From assembly GCF_003611275.1 (NCBI RefSeq), contig NZ_CP020694.1:930001-994000 (forward strand): DNA of 64,000 bases, in the 5' to 3' direction. Numbering within the stretch: the stretch's first letter is position 1; every line of letters begins with the position of its first letter. Below are positions 35,086 through 42,793 of the stretch, piece after piece. Position numbers and translations under genes: made by a program. The notes below the pieces were generated by a model. It searched no databases. It saw only the letters and a program-made list of their open reading frames with translations, and had not been told where the DNA came from. This DNA comes from Sulfitobacter sp. D7 (lineage in GTDB: Bacteria > Pseudomonadota > Alphaproteobacteria > Rhodobacterales > Rhodobacteraceae).

Positions 35086-36015
35086 ATGGCTGACAAAAAG
35101 AACGCGATGATCATCATCAAGCGCTACGACGCGGAGGGCGGCCATGCCCACCACGGCGGCGGTTGGAAGGTGGCCTATGCGGACTTCATGACCGCGATGA
35201 TGGCGTTTTTTCTGCTGCTGTGGATCCTCGCCGCCTCGGATGAGGAAAAACTGCGCGGTCTGGCCAATTACTTTACGCCGACGGTGTCGGATGGGGGCTC
35301 CTCATCGGATGCGGCGGCGGACCTGCGTCCGCTGATGGCGGCAGGGGTGATGACTGGCGCGGTCGATAACACCGGCAATGTGCAAAAGCCGACCTTTGGC
35401 CGGGACAACCCGATGATGGTTTTCGACAGCCGGCTGCGCGACAAACCGGCGGCAGTGGTCGTGGAATATGCCGAAGCCCCCGAGCCCGCAGCAGCCGCCG
35501 ATCCCGCCACATTGGCCGCGATTGAGGAATCCGAGCGCCGCCAGTCCGAGATTGACCGCATGGCCGAAGACATCGCTGAGCGGATCACCTCGGACAGCGC
35601 GCTGAATGATCTGGCGCGCAATGTTCGGTTGGAGAAATCGAACGGGGCGCTGACGGTTCAGGTGCTGGATCAGGACGAACGGTCGCTCTTTGCACGGGGC
35701 AGTGCTGATGTGACGCCCAAGACCCGTGAATTGCTGCTGGCCATCGGTGATGTGATCGCCGATCAGAACCAGCCGGTTGAGATCGTGGGCCATACCGATG
35801 CCGCCGCCTTTGGCGCGAACAACGGCTACACAAACTGGGAATTGTCGGCGGATCGTGCCAACGCCACGCGTCGCACGTTGATGGCCGCAGGCATCGCTGG
35901 CGCGCGCTTCATGCGGGTTTCCGGTGTGGCCGACACACAACCGATCAACACAATCGATCCCTTGGCTTCGGAAAATCGCCGCATCTCGATTCGCTTGGTG
36001 TACCAGGCCGAGTAG
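35086..36015 (+). CDS. motB: Flagellar motor stator protein MotB
   Basis: 309 residues; ATG 35086 chosen over the adjacent GTG 35083 for its GGGAGG spacing. A single N-terminal membrane helix (about 29-48) carries the proton-acceptor Asp33 in Tyr-Ala-Asp-Phe-Met-Thr-Ala. An OmpA-type peptidoglycan-binding domain occupies about 190-305 (Val-Gly-His-Thr-Asp-Ala near 233, Asn-Trp-Glu-Leu-Ser near 249). All expected residues are present. Partner of MotA. Confidence 0.93.
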   Translation: MADKKNAMIIIKRYDAEGGHAHHGGGWKVAYADFMTAMMAFFLLLWILAASDEEKLRGLANYFTPTVSDGGSSSDAAADLRPLMAAGVMTGAVDNTGNVQKPTFGRDNPMMVFDSRLRDKPAAVVVEYAEAPEPAAAADPATLAAIEESERRQSEIDRMAEDIAERITSDSALNDLARNVRLEKSNGALTVQVLDQDERSLFARGSADVTPKTRELLLAIGDVIADQNQPVEIVGHTDAAAFGANNGYTNWELSADRANATRRTLMAAGIAGARFMRVSGVADTQPINTIDPLASENRRISIRLVYQAE

Positions 36016-36125
36016 CCCTTGTTTTCAAGGCTCTATCGGCCCGGTTGTGCGTAATTCAAGCCTCGGCAAAAGTGCGACATCCCTGCCGCTGATTCCCAAA
36101 AATAATATCCGGTCTTGAAAAATTG

Positions 36126-36155
36126 TTGACGGTCAAGGTCTTGCGATCTAGACCT
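36126..36155 (+). promoter_or_regulatory. Two overlapping dyads upstream of the 36243 gene
   Basis: TTGACGGTCAA (36126-36136) is a perfect dyad around one base. It overlaps AGGTCT-8-AGACCT (36136-36155). Both lie about 90-115 bases upstream of the start at 36243 in a low-GC gap (36016-36242) with no other gene. Possible operator. Confidence 0.35.
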
Positions 36156-36242
36156 AAAGCAATAAACGAGCACCGGGCACCTAAAAAACTTTTAAAAAAC
36201 GCCCGGATAAACCATGGACAGAACGTCCTGAACGAGGCGGAA

Positions 36243-36923
36243 ATGCAGGTAAACTCACTTATAGGTGGCATCTGGAAGGGTGCCTGCCACATGGATTCAT
36301 CGGCCGATGGCCGTCATTTCAACATGCTGATCCGGGCGCTTATTCCGGTTCAAGCTTCGGTCTTTGAGATGCAGGATTGGGCCGGTCACCCGGTGGCAAT
36401 GCCTGATTGCATCGAACCGATCCCGGGCATTTGCCTTGGAGATATCCTTGCCGAAGAACTCGACGCCGATGTGCCTTATGGCTCGCTCGTCGTCATTCGC
36501 AAAAGCGACAATTTCACAAATATCTCCCAAGCCGCCGGTGCGCTGGTGGGCGAAGTCTTGATCGGGATCATCGGGCGCGGACTGTTCCCGATGATGGACG
36601 AAGACAGCGTTCTGCATGCATTGGGTCAGGCATATCATCACGCGGCAGAGGCGGATGAGCTGCTCAAGCTGGGGCTTGAGCCTGCGGCCTTCCGCATGGG
36701 GCTGAGCGCGGTTCTGGGGCAGTACTGGGGCCGTCCGGTCGACAGTCACTCGGTCTTTGCAGCACAGCCCGCCGAGAGCGCGCAGATTTCGCTGCGGGCC
36801 CTGACCGGCACGGAGACACCCGTGACCCTCAATCAGTGGACTCTGCGGTTGAAAGCCCTTGTTGAAGGCCGCAGCGCGCGCCGCGCCTTCGAAGATCAGC
36901 GCGGAAACGTGCGGATCTCCTGA
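36243..36923 (+). CDS. Unknown flagellar-locus protein
   Basis: 226 residues. The start at 36243 has GAGGCGG upstream; the frame extends to 36123 but through the candidate operator. Central region has a hydrophobic stretch (about 105-125), too polar for a certain membrane helix, and no signal peptide is evident. A C-terminal basic segment ends the protein. It lies between motB and fliK. No family recognised. Confidence 0.6.
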   Translation: MQVNSLIGGIWKGACHMDSSADGRHFNMLIRALIPVQASVFEMQDWAGHPVAMPDCIEPIPGICLGDILAEELDADVPYGSLVVIRKSDNFTNISQAAGALVGEVLIGIIGRGLFPMMDEDSVLHALGQAYHHAAEADELLKLGLEPAAFRMGLSAVLGQYWGRPVDSHSVFAAQPAESAQISLRALTGTETPVTLNQWTLRLKALVEGRSARRAFEDQRGNVRIS

Positions 36924-36931
36924 TCCCAAAA

Positions 36932-36959
36932 GGGCCTTCGGATTCCCTTGCGAAGGCCC
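36932..36959 (+). terminator. Hairpin between unknown gene and fliK
   Basis: GGGCCTTCG and CGAAGGCCC form a perfect 9-bp stem with a 10-base loop, nine bases after the preceding stop and 18 before fliK. It may terminate or attenuate transcription so that fliK is expressed at a different level. Confidence 0.65.
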
Positions 36960-36976
36960 AAGTTGGAGGACGCGAA

Positions 36977-38356
36977 ATGATTGCTCAGCTTCAGGTAGCA
37001 CCTGCGGTGCAGACAGCCGCAGGTCTCGGGCAGCCGTCCCAAAAAGGGGCGGCCGAAGGCTTTGCTGCGCTGATGCAGGGCATGGCGGGCCAAGAGGCCG
37101 CGCCAGAGCCGCAAGTTCAGGGCATGCAAACCCCCTTGCCGGAAACAGACACCGCCGAGGATGCGCTGCCCGAGGGGATCGACCTTGAGACGGCAGAGGG
37201 GCTGATGGCCCTGATGGATCACGCCATCGCGGGGCTGGAGGAGACCAACAACCCGGTCACCCCAAAGGCCGCACTCGCCGCATTTGCCGAAGCCTTGGGC
37301 GCGGCGCCGCCCGACAGCGTCGGCGCGTTGGAAGCGGTGGCCCAGTTTGACGACCCCAGCCTTGAGGCCGCGCTGGAAGAAAAACTTGGCCGTGCCATGC
37401 GCATCCCGACGCCGACCAGCCAGCTGAGCATCGCGTCGGCGGTGGTGCCGGTCGTCGGGCGGATCGCCATCGTTAAGGGGCAGGCCTTACGGATGGCCGA
37501 AGGGGCAGCGCCGGCTTTGCAAATTGATGGTATCGTCGGTCAAGTGGCCGCCAAGCCGGTAACCTCGGGCGACACGCAGGTCCTGCGGTTGACGCCTGCT
37601 TCGACTACAGAAATGGGCGCCGCGCCCACCGCGCCCGTTGCGGCTGCTGCGTCCGCCGCCCCCGTTGCGGCTGCCGAGGCCAGTACAATTTCCGCCGCGC
37701 AGGTGGACTTGAGCGCGGAAGCCGCAGATCCCCGCATCACCGCCGCCGCCGACCGGTTCAGCGCCTCTGTCGATGCCGCCAAGGCGCCCCAGCCCGGCAC
37801 GAATGCCCCGGCAGCCGAGGCCGCGCTGCGCGAAGTCGCCGCTTTGACCGCGCCGCAGGCCCCGCAGAGTGAGGGGCTTCGCCTCAGCCCGCCACAGCCG
37901 ACACCCGCGCCCGCGCCGAACCCCGCCGCCGCGCCTGATGAGCAACTGCGCCAGCATGTCAGCCAGCAGGTCCGCGGCCTCGACACCGCCGACAACAAGC
38001 TGCGCTTCTCGCTCTCGCCCTACGGCATGGGCGAGATCGAGATCGAAGTCGTGCGCAGCGAGACGGGCCGCATGCAGATCGCCATGACCACCGAAAGCGC
38101 CTCGGTGCTGAACATGTTGCGGCAAGACCGCGAACAACTGCTGGATGCGCTGCAGTCGCGCGGCATCAGCGCCGATAACGCCGACCTTGATTTCCAGACC
38201 TTCGACGACCGGGGCCGCAACGGCGGGCAGCAGCAGGGGCCAGAGTTCACCCAAAGAGCAGCGCAGGCCGATGACGCGCCGGGCAGTGACGCCCAGCCCT
38301 TGGCCCAAACCCCCAGCTCAAACTTGAGCGCCGGGCAGTTGGATATCCTCACCTGA
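36977..38356 (+). CDS. fliK: Flagellar hook-length control protein FliK
   Basis: 459 residues. Long low-complexity Ala/Pro-rich middle (about 190-330) and a folded C-terminal domain (about 330-420) with Leu-Arg-Phe-Ser-Leu-Ser-Pro and Gly-Glu-Ile-Glu-Ile-Glu-Val, the Flg_hook region. FliK is exported during hook assembly, measures hook length and switches FlhB specificity. Followed 12 bases later by flgD, its usual partner. Confidence 0.85.
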   Translation: MIAQLQVAPAVQTAAGLGQPSQKGAAEGFAALMQGMAGQEAAPEPQVQGMQTPLPETDTAEDALPEGIDLETAEGLMALMDHAIAGLEETNNPVTPKAALAAFAEALGAAPPDSVGALEAVAQFDDPSLEAALEEKLGRAMRIPTPTSQLSIASAVVPVVGRIAIVKGQALRMAEGAAPALQIDGIVGQVAAKPVTSGDTQVLRLTPASTTEMGAAPTAPVAAAASAAPVAAAEASTISAAQVDLSAEAADPRITAAADRFSASVDAAKAPQPGTNAPAAEAALREVAALTAPQAPQSEGLRLSPPQPTPAPAPNPAAAPDEQLRQHVSQQVRGLDTADNKLRFSLSPYGMGEIEIEVVRSETGRMQIAMTTESASVLNMLRQDREQLLDALQSRGISADNADLDFQTFDDRGRNGGQQQGPEFTQRAAQADDAPGSDAQPLAQTPSSNLSAGQLDILT

Positions 38357-38367
38357 AAGGCGAGACC

Positions 38368-39036
38368 ATGATTGACGCGACCACAGCAAGCACCCTGAGC
38401 ACCGCCAACACCTCGGCGGCGGCGACCTCTTCGGCTGAGCTTCAAGAGAGCTACAACAGCTTTCTGACCCTACTGACGGCGCAGATCTCAAACCAAGACC
38501 CGCTGAACCCGGTGGATTCGACGCAGTTCGTTTCGCAACTGGCGCAATTGACCCAAGTCGAGCAGAGCATCGCTACCAACGCGAGCCTTGAGCAGATCAG
38601 CACGATGCTTTCCACCGTCGGCGCGATGTCGGACCTGCAATTGATCGGGCGCGACGTGCTTGTCCCCTCGACCCAAGTGCGCATGACCGAAGATGAATTC
38701 CCGCTGAGCTATCAGCTCAATGCCGGGGCGGAGGATGTGACCGTCCGCATCTATTCCCAAGACGGCAGCCTGATCCGCGAGATGCCCGGCCCCTCTACCG
38801 CAGAGGGGGAGGTGATCGACGTGGATTGGAACCGCCTCGATTCAGTGGGCCTGCCGGTGCCGCCCGATACTTTCCGGGTTGAGATCACGGCGACGGATGC
38901 CGCTGGCAATGACGTGGGGGTGACCCCGTTGACCCGGTCCGAGGTGACGCGGGTGAACTTCACCGCCTTGGGGCCGGAGTTGGAGTTAGATAACGGGGAA
39001 TCCGTGCTGTCGAACGTGGTGCGATCGGTTCTGTAA
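38368..39036 (+). CDS. flgD: Flagellar hook-capping protein FlgD
   Basis: 222 residues. The conserved N-terminal block Phe-Leu-Thr-Leu-Leu-Thr-Ala-Gln, Asn-Gln-Asp-Pro-Leu-Asn-Pro and Gln-Phe-Val-Ser-Gln-Leu-Ala-Gln is intact. FlgD caps the growing hook and is discarded when the hook is finished. C-terminal FlgD Ig-like/tudor region is of normal length. Confidence 0.93.
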   Translation: MIDATTASTLSTANTSAAATSSAELQESYNSFLTLLTAQISNQDPLNPVDSTQFVSQLAQLTQVEQSIATNASLEQISTMLSTVGAMSDLQLIGRDVLVPSTQVRMTEDEFPLSYQLNAGAEDVTVRIYSQDGSLIREMPGPSTAEGEVIDVDWNRLDSVGLPVPPDTFRVEITATDAAGNDVGVTPLTRSEVTRVNFTALGPELELDNGESVLSNVVRSVL

Positions 39037-39042
39037 ACCTTC

Positions 39043-39068
39043 GGCGCGGCGCGGGTCAGAGCCGCGCC
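39043..39068. terminator. Bidirectional terminator between flgD and the flgF operon
   Basis: GGCGCGGC and GCCGCGCC form a perfect 8-bp stem with a 10-base loop between convergent operons. The hairpin overlaps the last codons of the FliL-like gene on the minus strand. Confidence 0.65.
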
Positions 39069-39625
39069 ACATCCTGTTTGTAGAGCGATACGAACATCAC
39101 ATCGTCGACGCCCTTATGTTCTTTGCTGATCAGATCGCGCAGCAGCCGCGAGAGAGCTTCGCTGTCAATCGCCACCCCGCGCAGCACAGCGCTTTCGGCG
39201 GCGAGGTTCATCGCCTGCAAAAGGGAATCGCGCATCCGCGTCGCATCTTCGACCCGGCGGTAGCGTTCGGCCAATTCCAGCGTTCCCATCTTCAGCGCGA
39301 AATCCGCCACGATATAAGAGACGCTGTTGGTCTTCTCCACCGGGATCGTCATCTGACCAAGCCGCACCACGGTGCGGTCCTTGGCCAGTTCATAGCTGTC
39401 CATCGGCGCTTGGGCCTCATCCTTGGCGGATGCCTCACCATGGGCGTCTTTCTCGGGGGTATGGGCTGCGTCTTTTGCAGCCTCATCCGCGCCATGGGGG
39501 GCGTTTTCATCAATCTCTGTTCCCGCCGCTTCGGCTGGGGCAGGGGCAAGGGCCAGACCGGCGCCATAGCCTGCACCCATGCAAAGCAAGGGGAGTGCTA
39601 CGAATGCGATTGCTGCCTTTTTCAT
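39056..39625 (-). CDS. FliL-like basal-body protein (paralogue)
   Basis: 189 residues with a signal/anchor helix (about 5-27), an Ala/Glu-rich acidic linker (about 28-85) and a C-terminal domain resembling the FliL fold (Val-Arg-Leu-Gly-Gln-Met-Thr-Ile-Pro-Val near 97). It ends the flgF-G-A-H operon. A second, more typical FliL is encoded at 57934, so this is a divergent paralogue or a related periplasmic motor protein. Assignment moderate. Confidence 0.55.
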   Translation of the reverse strand: MKKAAIAFVALPLLCMGAGYGAGLALAPAPAEAAGTEIDENAPHGADEAAKDAAHTPEKDAHGEASAKDEAQAPMDSYELAKDRTVVRLGQMTIPVEKTNSVSYIVADFALKMGTLELAERYRRVEDATRMRDSLLQAMNLAAESAVLRGVAIDSEALSRLLRDLISKEHKGVDDVMFVSLYKQDVARL

Positions 39626-39705
39626 GTTCGACCTTTCCTGAGCTTTCGTCAGGTTTAACGGTCGATTGCGACGGCAATGGTCTCACTTTGTGACCAAGTC
39701 AGGAA

Positions 39706-40476
39706 TTAATAGGGCAGGATCACATCCATCGCATCTTCGCCGTAACTGCGCTCTTGGGCGCGCGAAAGCGTGCCGCGACCGCCATAGGCGATGCGGGCTT
39801 CGGCGATCTTGTCGTAAGAGATGGTGTTGTCGTCACGGATGTCGGCAGGGCGCACGATCCCGGCCATGCGCAGCTCACGCAGCTCTTGATTCACCATGAT
39901 TTCTTGGCGTCCCGCGACCACAAGCGTGCCGTTGGGCAATTTGTCGATGACCAAGGCGGCCACTTTAAGCTCGATCTGTTCGTTGCGCGAAATGGCGCCA
40001 GAGCCGCTTGCCTCGGAGGCCGAGCCGATCTCGACGACATCGCCGCTCGGGAGGTCGGCTGCGCTGATTCCGGGCAGAATTGCGGCAATTTTCGCGCCAT
40101 AGCCAAAGAATGTCGGGAAACCGATGGAGCTTGCGCCCTCGCGTTCGCGGTCGGTGGAGTTGCGCAATTGCGCGCGGTCGTCGATTGAGATCACGACCGT
40201 GACGATATCACCGATATCATCGGCGCGCTGGTCCGCAAACAACGCTTCGCTGCGGGCCGAGAAGAGCGAGGCTTTGGCGCTGCCGCGGCGTGGCGGCTCC
40301 ATCGCGACGGCGGGCATCGGCACTTGAACGCGGGCCACTTCAGGGATGGTTTGCCCATCCACCACGATCGGCGAGGGCTGCGGATCGCGGTCGAAGTGAT
40401 CTGCGGTATCACAGGCGGTCAGGGCAAGGGCCGCGCCCAACATCAAGACAGAGGGGCGCGCGAAAGCGGTGGTCAT
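39706..40476 (-). CDS. flgH: Flagellar L-ring lipoprotein FlgH
   Basis: 256 residues. Lipobox Leu-Thr-Ala-Cys with Cys22. Ser-Leu-Phe-Ser at about 70 and Asp-Asp-Ile-Gly-Asp-Ile-Val-Thr-Val near 86 are the FlgH core. It forms the L-ring bushing in the outer membrane together with FlgI (P-ring, at 48440). Overlaps flgA by four bases. Confidence 0.93.
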   Translation of the reverse strand: MTTAFARPSVLMLGAALALTACDTADHFDRDPQPSPIVVDGQTIPEVARVQVPMPAVAMEPPRRGSAKASLFSARSEALFADQRADDIGDIVTVVISIDDRAQLRNSTDREREGASSIGFPTFFGYGAKIAAILPGISAADLPSGDVVEIGSASEASGSGAISRNEQIELKVAALVIDKLPNGTLVVAGRQEIMVNQELRELRMAGIVRPADIRDDNTISYDKIAEARIAYGGRGTLSRAQERSYGEDAMDVILPY

Positions 40477-41132
40477 CGAATGATCTCCACGGTCCCTTCG
40501 CCGGTGGCGATGCCGGTGACCGTTTTGTTGCTGACAAGGTTCACGATACGGATTTCCTGCCCCTCATGCGCATCATCAAGTGCGCGCCCCGGAGAGGAGA
40601 GGGCGAGAAGCCCGTCGCTGAAATAGATATCCACCCGCTCACCCCGGTTGATGACCAAGGGCTGGATGATGGACTGGATCTGGATCGGGCGGCCCGGCGT
40701 CAGGACGCGGCGGACCTGTTTGCCGATGACCTCTTCCATATCCGTCATCACATAGGTGCCGATGCGTCCCACGGGTAGGCGCATGACGGTCAGGTCGTCT
40801 TCCATGATGATATCATCGGGCAGCAGGCGCGTGACGGGGACAGGGACCGGCATGGTCACAAGGGCATAGCCGCCGATGCGCTGCACCTCGCCTGTCTCAA
40901 GCACCGCATTCGCCAGAAATTTGCCGCTGCGCGGGTCCATCCAGAACTCTGCCAGCGTCAACACGGCGTCAGCTGGGGCGTCCTTGATTGTGATCTCGAA
41001 CTCGCCGTCTTGCGGCAGGCTGTCGGCGTAATCCGTGCGCGCGCGTTCCTCGACCAACACACCGATGGGGGCCGACAGGGCAGGGCCCGTCAGCACCATC
41101 AGGCCAAGGAAGAGGGCGGCGAGCCGTTTCAT
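40473..41132 (-). CDS. flgA: Flagellar P-ring assembly chaperone FlgA
   Basis: 219 residues. Signal peptide about 1-20. The SAF-like part (about 100-215) with Ile-Pro... Arg-Leu-Pro-Val-Gly-Arg and the final Val-Val/Ile-Val-Asn-Leu-Val-Ser-Asn-Lys-Thr-Val region match FlgA, which escorts FlgI in the periplasm. Its start overlaps the flgG stop. Confidence 0.88.
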   Translation of the reverse strand: MKRLAALFLGLMVLTGPALSAPIGVLVEERARTDYADSLPQDGEFEITIKDAPADAVLTLAEFWMDPRSGKFLANAVLETGEVQRIGGYALVTMPVPVPVTRLLPDDIIMEDDLTVMRLPVGRIGTYVMTDMEEVIGKQVRRVLTPGRPIQIQSIIQPLVINRGERVDIYFSDGLLALSSPGRALDDAHEGQEIRIVNLVSNKTVTGIATGEGTVEIIR

Positions 41133-41917
41133 TAGCGGATTTGGTTCGCAGCCGAGAGCATCTGGTCTGCGGTCTCGATTGACTTGGAGTTCATCTCATA
41201 GGCGCGCTGCGCCGAGATCAGATCGGTAATCTGCTGAATGACATTCACGTTGGACGCCTCAAGATAGCCCTGACGGATCATCCCCGCGCCCGGATCACCG
41301 GGGTTCACCACCTGCGCTTCGCCCGAGGCTTCGGTTGCCAGCAGGAAGTTGTTGCCCACCGGGCGCATCCCCGGCTCGTTGACAAAGGTGGTCAGGCTGA
41401 ACTGGCCCAGCTCCACCGGCACGGGATCGTTTTCGACATAGGCCATCACGACGCCCTGTTCGTTGATTTCGACCGCTGTGGTGTTTTCGGGCACGACCAT
41501 GCCCGGCTCGACGCGGTAGCCCTGCATCGTGACGATCTCCCCCTCGGGGGAAAGCTGGAACGACCCGTCGCGGGTATAAGCGGTGCCGCCATCGGGCAGC
41601 GTGACCGAGAAATACCCACGCCCGTCGATGGCGACGTTAAGCTGGTTCTCGGTGGCAACCATGCCGCCTTGAGTATTCAGCCGCACGGTGCCTGCGGTCT
41701 GCACGCCCATGCCGATATCGATGCCCACGGGGCGGGTCGATCCGGCCTCGGAAGTGACGGCGCCCTCGCGCTGCATCGATTGATAGATCAGATCCTGAAA
41801 GGCGGCGCGGCTGGCTTTGAACCCGGTGGTGTTCGCGTTGGCGATGTTGTTCGAGATCACATCGACATTGGTCTGCTGCGCCATCATGCCGGTTGCGGCG
41901 ATGCTAAGTGCCTTCAT
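41132..41917 (-). CDS. flgG: Flagellar distal rod protein FlgG
   Basis: 261 residues. N-terminal Ala-Ala-Thr-Gly-Met-Met-Ala-Gln-Gln and Asn-Ile-Ala-Asn-Ala-Asn-Thr-Thr-Gly-Phe-Lys form the rod/hook consensus, and the C-terminus has Leu-Glu-Ala-Ser-Asn-Val-Asn and Gln-Arg-Ala-Tyr-Glu-Met-Asn-Ser-Lys. Size is typical for FlgG. Confidence 0.94.
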   Translation of the reverse strand: MKALSIAATGMMAQQTNVDVISNNIANANTTGFKASRAAFQDLIYQSMQREGAVTSEAGSTRPVGIDIGMGVQTAGTVRLNTQGGMVATENQLNVAIDGRGYFSVTLPDGGTAYTRDGSFQLSPEGEIVTMQGYRVEPGMVVPENTTAVEINEQGVVMAYVENDPVPVELGQFSLTTFVNEPGMRPVGNNFLLATEASGEAQVVNPGDPGAGMIRQGYLEASNVNVIQQITDLISAQRAYEMNSKSIETADQMLSAANQIR

Positions 41918-41950
41918 TGTCTCGTTCCTTCCGTTTCACGGATGTCGGGG

Positions 41951-42694
41951 TCAGACCGCCTGCGCGATCCGTTTGAGCGAGTCGCGGCGCAGGTCGTCCG
42001 CATTGCCCATCATGGTATTGGTGCGCTCATAGGCGCGTTGCACGTCGATCAGGCGGGTCATCTCGCGCACCGGGTTGACGTTGCTAAGCTCCAGCGTGCC
42101 TTGGCGCACCTGCACGGCTTCGGCCACGGCAGGATTGGCGGCGCCCTCTGGCGCAACCAGCATGCCGCCGCCAAGGCGCTTGTAGCTTTGGATTTCTGGG
42201 ATATTAAAAACGCCGATACGGCCCAGCGGGCCGGTCTCACTGCCCGAAATCGTGCCATCTTCGGAAATGTTGATGTCGCCCAGGCCTGCGGGTGGCAGTT
42301 GGATCGGCGCACCGCCCGCGTCGAGCACTTTTGCCCCCGACAACAGGGTCAGATTGCCCTCCGGATCGAGGACAAAGCTGCCATCGCGGCCAAAGGCCTG
42401 CTGCCCGTCGGCGGTTTGATAGCTGAACCACCCCTCACCATGCAGCGCCACATCCAGCGGGTTGCCAGTCTGCGACAGCGCGCCGGGGCGGGTGTCGATG
42501 TAGGAGCCCGTGTCGCTGACGAATGCCGCCTGATCGTCGCCAAGCGCGGTGTTGTCCTGCAGCAGCGCTTCGAACACCACATGTTCGCCCTTGTAGCCTG
42601 CGGTGCTGGCGTTGGCGATGTTGTTGGCGGTGATGTCGAGTTGGCGCTGAAGGGAAGTCGCCAGCGACATGCTGATATGGCTGGTTTCCGTCAT
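41951..42694 (-). CDS. flgF: Flagellar proximal rod protein FlgF
   Basis: 247 residues from ATG 42694, preceded by GAGG. N-terminal Asn-Ile-Ala-Asn-Ala-Ser-Thr-Ala-Gly-Tyr-Lys and C-terminal Ser-Asn-Val-Asn-Pro-Val match the rod proteins, with FlgF-like length. The operon flgF-flgG-flgA-flgH reads leftward from here. Upstream 42695-42793 is a divergent, A/T-rich promoter. Confidence 0.9.
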   Translation of the reverse strand: MTETSHISMSLATSLQRQLDITANNIANASTAGYKGEHVVFEALLQDNTALGDDQAAFVSDTGSYIDTRPGALSQTGNPLDVALHGEGWFSYQTADGQQAFGRDGSFVLDPEGNLTLLSGAKVLDAGGAPIQLPPAGLGDINISEDGTISGSETGPLGRIGVFNIPEIQSYKRLGGGMLVAPEGAANPAVAEAVQVRQGTLELSNVNPVREMTRLIDVQRAYERTNTMMGNADDLRRDSLKRIAQAV

Positions 42695-42751
42695 GGCGGG
42701 CCTCAGTTTGGGCAAGGATGGCGTGACTTTATTGAAGGTCAGTGTGAAATA

Positions 42752-42773
42752 AAGAATGGATCTTTACAAGAAT
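42752..42773. promoter_or_regulatory. AAGAAT direct repeats in the flgF/42794 divergent region
   Basis: AAGAAT at 42752-42757 and 42768-42773, 16 bp apart. Read on the minus strand, toward flgF, the second copy sits in TTTATTCTTG, identical in ten bases to the element before flgE. A further ATTC-3-GAAT lies near 42784-42793. Confidence 0.4.
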
Positions 42774-42793
42774 AAAGTGCATCTATTCATAGA

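Noticed and set aside
37621..37690. Repetitive Ala/Pro codon tract in fliK as a possible tandem repeat element
   Set aside because: The low complexity encodes the expected disordered middle of FliK and shows no exact repeat unit.
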